Assembly: GCA_030526515.1 (NCBI GenBank) | Contig: JAUNCQ010000014.1 | Location: 1-43,840 of the forward strand | DNA: 43,840 nucleotides | Origin: Coriobacteriia bacterium | Lineage (GTDB): Bacteria; Actinomycetota; Coriobacteriia; Coriobacteriales; Eggerthellaceae | Direction of reading: 5' to 3' | Shown: positions 8,736 to 16,995 of the stretch, in pieces | How positions within the stretch are numbered: the stretch's first letter is position 1 | How the letters are laid out: each line of letters opens with the position of its first letter | Notes under the pieces: generated by a model | Database searches by the model: none | Told to the model about the DNA's origin: nothing | What the model saw: only the letters and a program-made list of their open reading frames with translations | Translations under genes and position numbers: made by a program

Positions 8736-9439
8736 GCGCGGGCAAGGCCACGGGCGTGCTGCAACGGCTGGAGGTGCCGGCCCTGGTGCTGGTGCCGGCC
8801 ACCCTGCTGGGCTGCGCCTACCTGCAAATCGACCAGGCAGCCCTGCTGACCATGCTGGTGGCGCTGCTGTGCCTGATGGTGTTCTTCGCCGGCTACGAGC
8901 GCTCCCGCCCGCCCCTGAAGCAGATCATGCCCACGGTGGTGCTGGCAGCGCTGGCTGCGGCGGGTCGTATGATCTTCGCCCCGATCCCGGACTTCAAGCC
9001 GGTGAGCGCCATCGCCATCATTGCCGGCGTGGTGTTCGGCAAGCGCTGCGGCTTCATGGTGGGAGCCCTGGCGGCGCTGGTCAGCAACTTCTTCTTCGGG
9101 CAGGGTCCCTGGACCCCCTGGCAGATGTACGCCTGGGGCCTGATGGGATACATGGCCGGCGTGCTGGCCAGCCACGGCGCCTTCAAGCGGCCGGCGGTGC
9201 TGTACGCCTACGGCTTCCTGGCGCCGTTCCTGGGATACGGCCTGATCCTGAACAGCTGGTACGTGGTGGGCTTCGTCCATCCGCTGACCTGGCCCGCGGT
9301 GGTGGCGGCGTTCGCGGCCGCGGCGGCCCTGGACCTGACCCACGGCGTAGCCACGGTGGTGTTCCTGCTGGCCCTGTACGAGCCCTGGAAGCGGAAGCTC
9401 CAGCGCATCAAGAACAAGTACGACCTGATGCTGGGCTGA
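8732..9439 (+). CDS. ECF transporter S component, likely cobalamin-specific (CbrT-like)
   Basis: A 235-residue membrane protein with about six hydrophobic segments. The stretches AALAAAGRMIFAPIPDFKPV (about 70-89) and NFFFGQGPWTPWQMYAWG (about 116-133) are typical of the S-component group that includes CbrT, the experimentally known B12-binding S component of Lactobacillus delbrueckii. It is the last gene of the riboswitch operon, coupled to the ATPase by ATGA. With the riboswitch and the DUF4430 lipoprotein, cobalamin or a related corrinoid is the best substrate guess. Family assignment is from recalled motif similarity, so another vitamin cannot be excluded by the protein alone. Confidence 0.85.
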   Translation: MSAGKATGVLQRLEVPALVLVPATLLGCAYLQIDQAALLTMLVALLCLMVFFAGYERSRPPLKQIMPTVVLAALAAAGRMIFAPIPDFKPVSAIAIIAGVVFGKRCGFMVGALAALVSNFFFGQGPWTPWQMYAWGLMGYMAGVLASHGAFKRPAVLYAYGFLAPFLGYGLILNSWYVVGFVHPLTWPAVVAAFAAAAALDLTHGVATVVFLLALYEPWKRKLQRIKNKYDLMLG

Positions 9440-9494
9440 CCCGCGTCGCGACGAGGAGCCGCCTGTCCGCAGCCGTCGGCTTGGCTCTGGCGGG

Positions 9495-9534
9495 TCTTTC
9501 GCCCTGCAAAGCGCCTATAATAGCGGGCGAAAGA
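9495..9534 (+). promoter_or_regulatory. Promoter flanked by a perfect inverted octamer repeat
   Basis: TCTTTCGCCC (9495-9504) and GGGCGAAAGA (9525-9534) are exact reverse complements and enclose a consensus TATAAT (9516-9521). The start site would fall in the right arm. A CGCCGG/CCGGCG hairpin (9541-9558) follows in the leader. This likely drives the TsaC-like gene, because there is no clear terminator after the ECF operon. Confidence 0.55.
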
Positions 9535-9584
9535 AAACGCCGCCGGCTGCGTCCGGCGCATGAGCAGCGGGAAGGGGACCCGGG

Positions 9585-10151
9585 ATGGAGCAGAGCGCGC
9601 GCGTGGAGCAGGCCGTGGAGGCGCTGCGGTCCGGCCGCGCCGTCATCTTTCCCACCGACACCGTCTACGGCCTGGGGGTTTCCGTGGAGCACGCGCCGTC
9701 GCCGCAGGAGCTGTTCGACCTGAAGCACCGCGACGCCGGCAAGCCCATTGCCTGGCTGGTGGGGTCCCTGGAGGACCTGGACGTTTACGGCGCGAACGTG
9801 CCCGATGCCGCCCGCGCCGCCGCTCGCGAGCAGTGGCCCGGCGCGCTGACGCTGATCGTGCGGGCCAGCGACCGGGTGCCGGCGGCCTTCGCGTCCGCCC
9901 GGGGCACCATCGGCTTGCGCATGCCGGGCAATCCCACGGCCCTGGAGCTGATCCGGCGGGTGGGGTGCCCGCTGGCCACCACCTCCGCCAACGCCTCCGG
10001 CCAGCCGGCCCCCTATGAGGTGGCTGAGATCGCCCCCGACCTGGCCGCTTCCGTGGGCTGCGTCCTGGCAGATGACCTGCCCAAATCCGGCGTGGCCTCC
10101 ACCATCCTGGACTGCACGGGAGCCGAGCCGGTGGTCCTTCGCCAGGGATAG
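9585..10151 (+). CDS. tsaC: Threonylcarbamoyl-AMP synthase (TsaC/Sua5/YrdC)
   Basis: A 188-residue YrdC-domain protein of TsaC length, lacking the extra C-terminal Sua5 domain. Conserved features are PTDTVYGLG near 23-31, the KHRDAGKPIAWLV segment near 47-59, GTIGLRMP and TTSANASG near 130-137. The enzyme makes threonylcarbamoyl-AMP from threonine, bicarbonate and ATP, the first step of the t6A modification of tRNAs that read ANN codons. The start follows GGGAAGGGGACCCGGG. No TsaB, TsaD or TsaE gene is adjacent. It sits between the ECF operon and glpK and probably has its own promoter at 9516-9521. Confidence 0.9.
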   Translation: MEQSARVEQAVEALRSGRAVIFPTDTVYGLGVSVEHAPSPQELFDLKHRDAGKPIAWLVGSLEDLDVYGANVPDAARAAAREQWPGALTLIVRASDRVPAAFASARGTIGLRMPGNPTALELIRRVGCPLATTSANASGQPAPYEVAEIAPDLAASVGCVLADDLPKSGVASTILDCTGAEPVVLRQG

Positions 10152-10250
10152 CTTGCCGCGGGTCGAACGGGCGGTGTGACCTGGCTTTGTTTCGTCCTGA
10201 TGTCGTATATAGTTAGTAGCAGCTATAACAGCGACCTGAAAGGACCAGCA

Positions 10251-11744
10251 ATGGCCGGCAAGTACATCATCGCCCTGGACCAGGGCACCACCTCGTCCCG
10301 CTCCATGCTCATCGACCACGACGGCAACCCCGTTGGCTCCGTGCAGCGCGAGTTCCCCCAGATCTACCCGCAGCCGGGTTGGGTCGACCATGATCCGCAG
10401 GACATCATCGCCACCCAGCTGGGCACCTTCACCGAGCTGCTGACCCAGTACAACGTGCATCCGGAGGACATCGACTCCATCGGCATCACCAACCAGCGTG
10501 AGACCACCATCATCTGGGACCGCCAGACCGGCGAGCCCATTGCCAACGCCATCGTGTGGCAGTGCCGCCGCACCGCTGACGTGATCAACGAGATCTGCGG
10601 CGACGACCAGGAGGTCTTCGACCAGATCATCCAGCGCACCGGCCTGCGCCCGGACCCGTACTTCAGCGCGTCCAAGGCCAAGTGGCTGCTGGACAACGTC
10701 CCGGGCGCCCGTGAGCGCGCCGAGCGCGGCGAGCTGTGCTTCGGCACCGTGGACACCTGGGTGCTGTGGAACCTGACCGCCGGTCGCGTCCACGCCACCG
10801 ACACCACCAACGCCAGCCGCACCATGCTGTACAACATCCACACCTGTGAGTGGGACCCGTACCTGCTAGACCTGTTCCAGATTCCGGCTTCCATGATGCC
10901 CGAGGTCAAGCCCAGTGCCTCCAACTTCGGCGCCACCGCCAACCCCAACCTGCCCCAGGGCATTCCCATCTGCGGCATTGCCGGCGACCAGCAGTCCGCC
11001 CTGTTCGGCCAGTGCTGCTTCGACGCGGGCCAGGCCAAGAACACCTACGGCACCGGCTGCTTCTTCCTGATGAACACCGGCACCGAGGCCCCGGTTTCCC
11101 ACAACAACCTGGTGACCACCATCGCCGCATCCGCCCCGGGCGAGCCCGTCAAGTACGCTCTGGAGGGCTCCGTGTTCGTGGCCGGCGCCCTGATCCAGTG
11201 GCTCCGCGACGAGCTGGGCATTGTTGAGAAGGCCTCCCAGACCGAGGCCATGGCCCTTTCCGTTGAGGACAGCAACGGCGTGTACATCGTGCCTGCCTTC
11301 ACAGGCCTGGGCGCACCCTATTGGGACTCCGAGGCCCGCGGCCTGATCTGCGGTCTGACCCGTGGTGCCAACCGCAACCACATTGCCCGCGCGGCGTTGG
11401 AGGCCCTGGCCTATCAGATGGCCGACCTGTGCGAGGCCATGGAAGCCGACGCCGGCGCCCCCATGGCGGTGCTCAACGTGGACGGCGGCGCCTCTGCCAA
11501 CAACTTCCTGATGCAGTTCCAGTCCGACATCATCGGCACCCCGGTCCGCCGCCCCCAGAACACCGAGACCACGGCCCTGGGCGCTGCGTTCCTGTCCGGC
11601 CTGTGTACCGGCTTCTGGAACAACACCGACGAGCTGCGCGCCCTGCGATCCGCCGACGACGTGTTCGAGCCCAAGATGGCCCAGGACAGGGTGGACGAGC
11701 TGCTGGCCGGTTGGAAGAAGGCCGTTGCCCGCGCAACCATGTAG
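10251..11744 (+). CDS. glpK: Glycerol kinase
   Basis: A 497-residue FGGY-family kinase, the usual glycerol kinase length. It has the N-terminal ATP-site motif [10 protein letters not shown] (about 8-17), [11 protein letters not shown] (about 82-92), the [13 protein letters not shown] segment (about 242-254), and the C-terminal [19 protein letters not shown] (about 407-425). It phosphorylates glycerol to sn-glycerol 3-phosphate. The ATG at 10251 follows AAAGGACC; a longer in-frame start at 10176 has no comparable site. The glycerol channel gene glpF lies 19 kb away, so the two are not an operon. An octamer (TTTCGTCC at 10190) sits in the upstream region. Confidence 0.96.
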   Translation: MAGKYIIALDQGTTSSRSMLIDHDGNPVGSVQREFPQIYPQPGWVDHDPQDIIATQLGTFTELLTQYNVHPEDIDSIGITNQRETTIIWDRQTGEPIANAIVWQCRRTADVINEICGDDQEVFDQIIQRTGLRPDPYFSASKAKWLLDNVPGARERAERGELCFGTVDTWVLWNLTAGRVHATDTTNASRTMLYNIHTCEWDPYLLDLFQIPASMMPEVKPSASNFGATANPNLPQGIPICGIAGDQQSALFGQCCFDAGQAKNTYGTGCFFLMNTGTEAPVSHNNLVTTIAASAPGEPVKYALEGSVFVAGALIQWLRDELGIVEKASQTEAMALSVEDSNGVYIVPAFTGLGAPYWDSEARGLICGLTRGANRNHIARAALEALAYQMADLCEAMEADAGAPMAVLNVDGGASANNFLMQFQSDIIGTPVRRPQNTETTALGAAFLSGLCTGFWNNTDELRALRSADDVFEPKMAQDRVDELLAGWKKAVARATM

Positions 11745-11751
11745 CGGAACA

Positions 11752-11840
11752 GGGCGAAAGGGGCTTTCGTCCCGCGCAAAATCTGCTTTGTTTCAAACTT
11801 GTACTTTTTCAGGGACCGCGTCTCAAGGCGCGGTTCTTTT
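11752..11840 (+). terminator. Octamer hairpin and terminator after glpK
   Basis: Two hairpins follow the stop. GGGCGAAAG (11752-11760) pairs with CTTTCGTCC (11764-11772) across a 3-nt loop and is made of two inverted copies of the abundant octamer. GGACCGCG (11813-11820) pairs with CGCGGTTC (11829-11836), followed by TTTT, and is the likely terminator. Confidence 0.7.
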
Positions 11841-11888
11841 GGGTTACCCTATGCCATGTTCAATAATCTCTAGTTCAGGAGGGTGAAT

Positions 11889-12329
11889 ATGAAGGTCAGC
11901 ATCGCCAGCGACCATGCAGGCTTCGAGCAGAAGCAGATGCTCGTGGAGCACCTGAAGTCATCAGGTCATACGGTGATCGATCGCGGTCCGGACTCTGACG
12001 ACCGAGTCGACTACCCGGACTTCGCCGAGCTGGTTGCCCGTGACGTGGTTTCGGGCGAAGCAGAGCGCGGCGTCCTGGTCTGCGGCACCGGCATCGGCAT
12101 GGCCATCGCAGCCAACAAGGTCGACGGCATCCGCGCCGCCAACATCGTGTCCGCCGAGTTCGCAGCACTGACCCGTGAGCACAATGACGCCAACGTCATC
12201 ACCGTCTCCGGTCGCTTTGTGAGCGAAGAGGACAACCGCACCATCGTAGACACCTTCTTGACCACCGAGTTCGCAGGCGGACGCCATGCGGGTCGCGTGG
12301 AAAAGATCATGGCACTGGAAGGGAAGTAA
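11889..12329 (+). CDS. rpiB: Ribose-5-phosphate isomerase B
   Basis: A 146-residue RpiB/LacAB-family protein. The N-terminal SIASDHAGF (about 4-12), the active-site [14 protein letters not shown] (about 65-78) with its catalytic cysteine, and [10 protein letters not shown] (about 97-106) are diagnostic. It interconverts ribose 5-phosphate and ribulose 5-phosphate in the non-oxidative pentose phosphate pathway. The ATG at 11889 has GGAGGG five to six nt upstream; an in-frame GTG at 11883 overlaps that site and is unlikely. It ends four nt before glyA, suggesting a two-gene operon that joins pentose metabolism and one-carbon supply. Confidence 0.95.
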   Translation: MKVSIASDHAGFEQKQMLVEHLKSSGHTVIDRGPDSDDRVDYPDFAELVARDVVSGEAERGVLVCGTGIGMAIAANKVDGIRAANIVSAEFAALTREHNDANVITVSGRFVSEEDNRTIVDTFLTTEFAGGRHAGRVEKIMALEGK

Positions 12330-12333
12330 GCAC

Positions 12334-13581
12334 ATGGCTATGCAGTATGTTTCTCAGACAGATCCTGAGGTAGCCGAAATCATCAACATGGAACTGGAGC
12401 GTCAGCGCGACTGCATCGAGCTGATCGCCTCCGAAAACATCGTCAGCCCCGCCGTCATGGAGGCCATGGGCAGCGTGCTGACCAACAAGTACGCTGAAGG
12501 CTACTCCGGCAAGCGCTACTACGGCGGCTGCGAAAAGGTCGACCTGGTGGAGGACCTGGCCATCGAGCGCGCCTGCAAGCTGTTCGACGCCAAGTACGCC
12601 AACGTGCAGCCCCACTGCGGCGCCAACGCCAACCTTGCCGTGTACTTCGCCCTGTGCCAGCCCGGCGACACCATCCTGGGCATGAGCCTGGACAACGGCG
12701 GTCACCTGACCCATGGTTCCCCGGCCAACTTCTCCGGCAAGCTGTACAACGTCATCGGCTATGGCGTGGACGAAAACGAGGTCATCGACTACAAGGAGAT
12801 CGAGAAGCTGTGCAAGAAGCACAACCCTCGCATGATCATCGCCGGCGCCAGCGCCTACCCCCGCGCCATCGACTTCGAGCGCATTGCTGAGATCGCCCAT
12901 GGCTACGGTGCCTACCTGATGGTCGACATGGCCCACATTGCCGGCCTGGTCGCCGCTGGCCTGCATCAGAACCCGGTGCCCTACGCCGACGTGGTCACCA
13001 CCACCACCCACAAGACCCTGCGCGGTCCCCGCGGTGGCCTGATCCTGACCAACAACGCCGTCATTGCCAAGAAGATCAACTCCGCCGTGTTCCCGGGCAG
13101 CCAGGGCGGCCCGCTGATGCACGTGATCGCCGGCAAGGCCGTCGCCTTCGGCGAGGCCCTGAAGCCTGAGTTCAAGACCTACCAGGAGAACGTGGTGAAG
13201 AACTGCGCTGCTCTGGGCAAGGGCATGATCGACGGTGGCCTGCGTCTGGTCTCCGGCGGCACCGACAACCACCTGTGCCTGGTTGACCTGACCCCGGCTG
13301 ACGTTACCGGCAAGGACGCTGAGAAGCTGCTGGAGTCCGTGGGCCTGACGGTGAACAAGAACACCATCCCCAACGAGCCCCGCAGCCCGTTCGTCACCAG
13401 CGGCATCCGCGTGGGCACCGCAGCCGGTACCACCCGCGGCCTGAACGAGGAGGACTTCTACAACGTGGGCTCCTACATTGCCGCCACCGTGTTCGGCAAG
13501 GATGACCCGGCCAAGCTGGCTCAGATCAAGGCTGACGTGCAGAAGATCATCGACGCACACCCGCTCTATCCGGAGCTGTAG
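12334..13581 (+). CDS. glyA: Serine hydroxymethyltransferase
   Basis: A 415-residue PLP enzyme of normal length. It has [36 protein letters not shown] near 29-64 and the PLP lysine in [14 protein letters not shown] (about 220-233). It converts serine and tetrahydrofolate to glycine and methylene-tetrahydrofolate, the main one-carbon entry point. The start at 12334 (MAMQYVSQ) follows GGAAGGGAAG; longer in-frame starts would run into rpiB. It is co-directional and nearly contiguous with rpiB. Two hairpins follow the stop. Confidence 0.97.
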   Translation: MAMQYVSQTDPEVAEIINMELERQRDCIELIASENIVSPAVMEAMGSVLTNKYAEGYSGKRYYGGCEKVDLVEDLAIERACKLFDAKYANVQPHCGANANLAVYFALCQPGDTILGMSLDNGGHLTHGSPANFSGKLYNVIGYGVDENEVIDYKEIEKLCKKHNPRMIIAGASAYPRAIDFERIAEIAHGYGAYLMVDMAHIAGLVAAGLHQNPVPYADVVTTTTHKTLRGPRGGLILTNNAVIAKKINSAVFPGSQGGPLMHVIAGKAVAFGEALKPEFKTYQENVVKNCAALGKGMIDGGLRLVSGGTDNHLCLVDLTPADVTGKDAEKLLESVGLTVNKNTIPNEPRSPFVTSGIRVGTAAGTTRGLNEEDFYNVGSYIAATVFGKDDPAKLAQIKADVQKIIDAHPLYPEL

Positions 13582-13656
13582 CCGAAAATACCCCTTTCGG
13601 GATTACCCGAATGATGCAAAATAACGAGGCGGGCGCCATGTCCGCCTCGTTTATTT
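13582..13656 (+). terminator. Terminator region after glyA
   Basis: A small hairpin CCGAAA (13582-13587)/TTTCGG (13595-13600) directly follows the stop. A strong terminator follows: CGAGGCGG (13625-13632) pairs with CCGCCTCG (13642-13649), then TTTATTT. Confidence 0.8.
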
Positions 13657-13699
13657 ATGCAAGAATACCCAGGTCGGAAACAAGAACAGGGAGGATCCG

Positions 13700-14176
13700 A
13701 TGGATATGGAACATCGACCCAGTTGGGACGAGTACTTCATGTCCCTTGCCCACACCGTCGCATCGCGCACCACGTGCCTGCGCCGCGCCGTGGGTGCGGT
13801 GATCGTGAAGGACAAGCGCATCCTGGCCACGGGCTACAACGGAGCGCCCTCGGGTGTGGAGCACTGCGCCATCACCGGGTGCCTGCGCCAGCAGCTGGGC
13901 ATTCCCAGCGGCCAGCGCCATGAGCTCTGCCGTGCGCTGCACGCCGAGCAGAACGCCATCATCCAGGCGGCCCGCCACGGCGTGAACATCGACGGTTCCT
14001 CCATCTACATCACCACCCAGCCCTGCGTGCTGTGCGCCAAGATGCTCATCAACGCAGGTGTGAAGGAGGTCCTGTTCGCGGAAGGATATCCCGACGAGCT
14101 TTCGCTGAGCATGCTCCTGGAGGCCGGCCTTCGGCTGTACACCTTCAAGGACGGGGTCCGCACCCCGGTTGAATAG
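13700..14176 (+). CDS. Deoxycytidylate deaminase-family protein (ComEB-like)
   Basis: A 158-residue zinc-dependent cytidine/deoxycytidylate deaminase. The catalytic motif HAEQNAI (about 79-85) supplies the zinc histidine and catalytic glutamate, and [11 protein letters not shown] (about 105-115) gives the two zinc cysteines. The extra [23 protein letters not shown] segment is typical of dCMP deaminases, which make dUMP for thymidylate synthesis. The protein is often called ComEB because of a gene-order link to competence operons elsewhere; no competence genes are seen here. The start at 13700 follows GGGAGGATC. It stands alone between the glyA terminator and the ATP synthase operon. Confidence 0.9.
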   Translation: MDMEHRPSWDEYFMSLAHTVASRTTCLRRAVGAVIVKDKRILATGYNGAPSGVEHCAITGCLRQQLGIPSGQRHELCRALHAEQNAIIQAARHGVNIDGSSIYITTQPCVLCAKMLINAGVKEVLFAEGYPDELSLSMLLEAGLRLYTFKDGVRTPVE

Positions 14177-14336
14177 GGGACGAAAGGGCAGTTGGCAAGG
14201 GGTTGTTGCTCCCGCCGAAAAAAAGATGTCCGTTCGCCTACAAAATCGGCGCATGTGTGTTTTATGCGAAGGCGCTTGCTAATCTTTATTAGGTTTAGTT
14301 TGGAAGTCGTCCGTACTTACGAGGTAGTAGTAGTAA
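14177..14336 (+). promoter_or_regulatory. Upstream region of the ATP synthase operon
   Basis: This AT-richer stretch must carry the operon promoter, but I cannot place -35 and -10 boxes with confidence. A small hairpin CTAAT/ATTAG lies at 14279-14292, and an octamer GGACGAAA lies at 14178-14185 just after the deaminase stop. Confidence 0.4.
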
Positions 14337-14618
14337 ATGGTAATTGCGGTTATAGCTGGCATTTTGATTGGCGTCCTGGGTGCCGTGCCGCTGTTCGTGG
14401 CCTCTAAGAAGGTTCGCAAGATCAGCGCCACCAGCTCCATGGACATGCTGGCTCCCTTCCTTATCACTATGGCCATCTCCTTTATCGTACTGATTTGCGG
14501 TATGATAGTGTGTCGCGTCGCGTTCCCCGAGATGGCGAAGTTCTTCACCATCGCGGAGTTCGCGGCTTTTGTTATCTCAGTTTTCCTTTTCGGCATTTCG
14601 GTGTCTAAAAGAATGTAG
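14337..14618 (+). CDS. Small membrane protein at the AtpI position of the ATP synthase operon
   Basis: A 93-residue protein with three predicted membrane segments (about 1-22, 38-62 and 69-90). A basic loop (KKVRKISATSS, about 24-34) separates the first two. It lies 20 nt before atpB, the place usually held by AtpI (subunit I), which aids c-ring assembly or Mg2+ handling. Sequence similarity to AtpI is not obvious to me, so I name it by position only. The ATG at 14337 is preceded by GAGG and a run of TAG triplets, giving a rather distant binding site. Confidence 0.7.
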   Translation: MVIAVIAGILIGVLGAVPLFVASKKVRKISATSSMDMLAPFLITMAISFIVLICGMIVCRVAFPEMAKFFTIAEFAAFVISVFLFGISVSKRM

Positions 14619-14638
14619 GTTTGGAAAAGGAGAGGAGT

Positions 14639-15445
14639 ATGGAATTTCATCTAACAGGCAATCCGCTTGCGGATATTGCCGCTCCGATCGAAGAGTTAAG
14701 TGAGTCATTTAACTCTACGTTCGTGGTTGACTTCGGAGGTGGAATCGGACTCACGCAGTACACCGCGTGGATGATTCTGATCTGCGTGGTCACCCTTGCC
14801 GTCGTGATGATCGGCGTGCGCAAGATCAAGGTCAGCCCCGAAGGCAAGTTCGCCGGTCTGATTGACTGGGGCTACGATGCTGTTTGCCGCAACATGGGCG
14901 AAGGCGCAATCGGCCACGGGTACAAGAAGCACATCCCGTTCCTGGCCACGCTGTTCTTCTTCCTGCTGATCAGCAACATCATCGGTCTGATCCCGGGCTC
15001 CAAGACCCCCACGGGCTCTCTGAGCGTCACCTGGGCACTGGCTCTGATCGCGTTCGTCTACTTCAACGCGTACGGCTTCAAGGCGAAGGGCGGTCTGGGC
15101 TACATCAAGTCCATCGCTCCGTCTGGTCTGCCGGGCCCGATGGTTCCGATCATCTGGTTCTTCGAGTTCTTCTCGCTGGTCATCCGTCTGCTGACCCTGG
15201 CCGTCCGACTCTACGGCAACATGTTCGCAGGCCACATGATCCTGGGCATCTTCGCCATCATGACTCAGTTCTTCATTCTGGATGCCATCCAGTTTGCAGC
15301 ACCCCTGACTGCCGCTCCGGCAATCGCCTGGGCAGTCTTCCTGATCCTTATGTACTGCCTGGAGTGCCTGGTTGCATTCCTGCAGGCATATGTGTTCACC
15401 ATCCTGACCGCAGTGTACGTTGGCCTGGCTCAGGGCGAGCACTAA
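14639..15445 (+). CDS. atpB: ATP synthase F0 subunit a
   Basis: A 268-residue membrane protein forming the stator half of the proton channel. The essential arginine is R190 in LTLAVRLYGNMFAGH, and the conserved FFFLLISNIIGLIPG segment is at about 106-120. An exported-looking N-terminal region with DFGGGIGLTQYT precedes the first helix. The ATG at 14639 is chosen because AGGAGAGGAG lies just upstream; an in-frame TTG at 14621 would overlap that site. It is part of the complete operon order B-E-F-H-A-G-D-C. Confidence 0.97.
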   Translation: MEFHLTGNPLADIAAPIEELSESFNSTFVVDFGGGIGLTQYTAWMILICVVTLAVVMIGVRKIKVSPEGKFAGLIDWGYDAVCRNMGEGAIGHGYKKHIPFLATLFFFLLISNIIGLIPGSKTPTGSLSVTWALALIAFVYFNAYGFKAKGGLGYIKSIAPSGLPGPMVPIIWFFEFFSLVIRLLTLAVRLYGNMFAGHMILGIFAIMTQFFILDAIQFAAPLTAAPAIAWAVFLILMYCLECLVAFLQAYVFTILTAVYVGLAQGEH

Positions 15446-15557
15446 TCTGCGGCGCCTCGCATGAGGCATTGATTTTGGCAATTAGCCGGCCTCGGCTGGC
15501 TAAGTATTGTAAGTGGGAAACGGGTGAGGTACCCGGTTCCATATGAAGGAGGAAACA

Positions 15558-15776
15558 GTGGAAACTACGTTCATCATTGCAGCTCTGAAGTGCGTCGGCT
15601 ACGGCCTCGGTACCATCGGCCCAGGCATCGGTCTCGGCCTGTGCGGCTATGGCCTGTGCGTCGGTTCTGCACGTCAGCCTGAGCTGGCCGGCAAGCTGTT
15701 CACCAACGCCCTGATCTTCGGCGCTCTGGCTGAGGCACTTGCACTTATCGGCTTCGTGCTCACCTTCATCTTCTAA
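15558..15776 (+). CDS. atpE: ATP synthase F0 subunit c
   Basis: A 72-residue hairpin of two membrane helices that forms the rotor ring. Helix 1 has GTIGPGIGLGLCGYG (about 18-32), an unusual glycine motif interrupted by a proline and followed by bulky Tyr and Cys. The polar loop is ARQPE (38-42). The ion-carrying glutamate is E59 in GALAEALAL. The glutamine and serine/threonine ligands of sodium-type rings are missing, so a proton-driven ring is inferred. The GTG at 15558 is preferred because AAGGAGG lies five nt upstream; an ATG at 15543 would overlap that binding site. Confidence 0.95.
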   Translation: METTFIIAALKCVGYGLGTIGPGIGLGLCGYGLCVGSARQPELAGKLFTNALIFGALAEALALIGFVLTFIF

Positions 15777-15826
15777 TTTGCGCCAACACGGAAAACGTCT
15801 GTAAAGCAAAAAGAGAAGGTGGATAA

Positions 15827-16426
15827 GTGAAAGCAAAGCTGAATAAGAAGATTGGTATCGCTGCTGCATCTGCGGCTCTCGCGAGCGCTTTCCCCACCTA
15901 CGCCTTCGCTTCTGAAACCAAGGAGGGCATCGCAGTCCTGATTCCGGACATGAACGAGTTCGTCCCGATGCTCGTTGCCTTCCTGATCATTCTGTTTGTG
16001 CTGGCAAAGTTCGGTTGGCCGATCGTCGACAACATCGTCGAGAAGCGCGCCACCACCATTCGTACCGCACTGAAGAAGTCTGAGGAAGCTCAGGTCGAGG
16101 CAGAGCGTACGCTGGCCGAGTACAAGAAGGAGCTGGCTGACGCCAAGGCTCAGGCAGCTGAGATCGTTGCTGAGGCTAAGAAGACGGGCGAAGCTGTCAA
16201 GGCTGACATCGAGGCCAAGGCTCAGGCCGAGGCCACTGCGATGATCGAGAAGGCAAAGCAGACCATCGAGGCCGAGAAGAAGGCCGCTGTTGCTGAGCTC
16301 CAGGGCTCCATCGCGGACATCTCCACCTCTGTGGCCGAGCGCCTGATCGGCGAGAGCCTGACCGACGACGAGCATCGCAAGATCATCGAGCGTTACGTCA
16401 ACGAGGCAGGTAACTTCAATGCCTAA
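15827..16426 (+). CDS. atpF: ATP synthase F0 subunit b
   Basis: A 199-residue peripheral-stalk subunit. The true membrane segment is about 43-62 (FVPMLVAFLIILFVLAKFGWPIV), followed by a long charged coiled coil (about 65-175) rich in Ala, Glu and Lys. An additional N-terminal segment (1-30, ending AFA before SETKEG) looks like a cleavable signal peptide, absent from E. coli AtpF. The GTG at 15827 has AGAAGGTGG upstream. It overlaps atpH by eight nt. Confidence 0.95.
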   Translation: MKAKLNKKIGIAAASAALASAFPTYAFASETKEGIAVLIPDMNEFVPMLVAFLIILFVLAKFGWPIVDNIVEKRATTIRTALKKSEEAQVEAERTLAEYKKELADAKAQAAEIVAEAKKTGEAVKADIEAKAQAEATAMIEKAKQTIEAEKKAAVAELQGSIADISTSVAERLIGESLTDDEHRKIIERYVNEAGNFNA

Positions 16427-16979
16427 GAATCGTCTTGTTGAAAAGGAGAAGGTCGGCGTTTACGCGGAAGCGATGTACAACGCTGCTTTCAACGCCGGCG
16501 GTCGTGAGGCTGTCATCGAGGTGCGCGACCAGATCGAGTCCGTGGCTCCCATCATGCGCGGCAACGCCAAGCTGATGGAGACCCTGAAGGACTCCATGAT
16601 CGAGCCCCAGAAGCGCGCGGACGTGGCACGCAACGTCTTCGCCCAGTGCAATGTTGCCCTGGTCGAGGTGCTTGCCGTTATGGCTGAGCGCGGTGACGTC
16701 GATCTGTTCCAGCGTGTTGCCAACGCCTACGCAGGCGTTCTGAGCACCAAGCTCGGCGTTACCATCGTTGACGTCACTACGGTCGTTGAACTTGACGACA
16801 AGCTTCGCGATCTGATTACGAAGAAAGCGGCCGCTGACTTCGGGACTGACATCGTGCTGCGTGAGCACATCGATAAGTCCATTCTCGGCGGCGTACTCAT
16901 CAGTGCAAACGGCAAGCGCCTGAACGCCAGCGTCCGCTGGCAGCTGGACAACGCCCGTATTGCACTCAAGAAGAACTAG
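16419..16979 (+). CDS. atpH: ATP synthase F1 subunit delta
   Basis: A 186-residue subunit that links the b stalk to the top of the alpha3beta3 head. The N-terminal helical domain begins VGVYAEAMYNAAF (about 12-24). The C-terminal signature is DIVLREHIDKSILGGVLISANGKRLNASV (about 143-171). The start overlaps the end of atpF, so translation is coupled. Confidence 0.95.
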   Translation: MPKNRLVEKEKVGVYAEAMYNAAFNAGGREAVIEVRDQIESVAPIMRGNAKLMETLKDSMIEPQKRADVARNVFAQCNVALVEVLAVMAERGDVDLFQRVANAYAGVLSTKLGVTIVDVTTVVELDDKLRDLITKKAAADFGTDIVLREHIDKSILGGVLISANGKRLNASVRWQLDNARIALKKN

Positions 16980-16995
16980 TAGGAGGTGAATGCTA

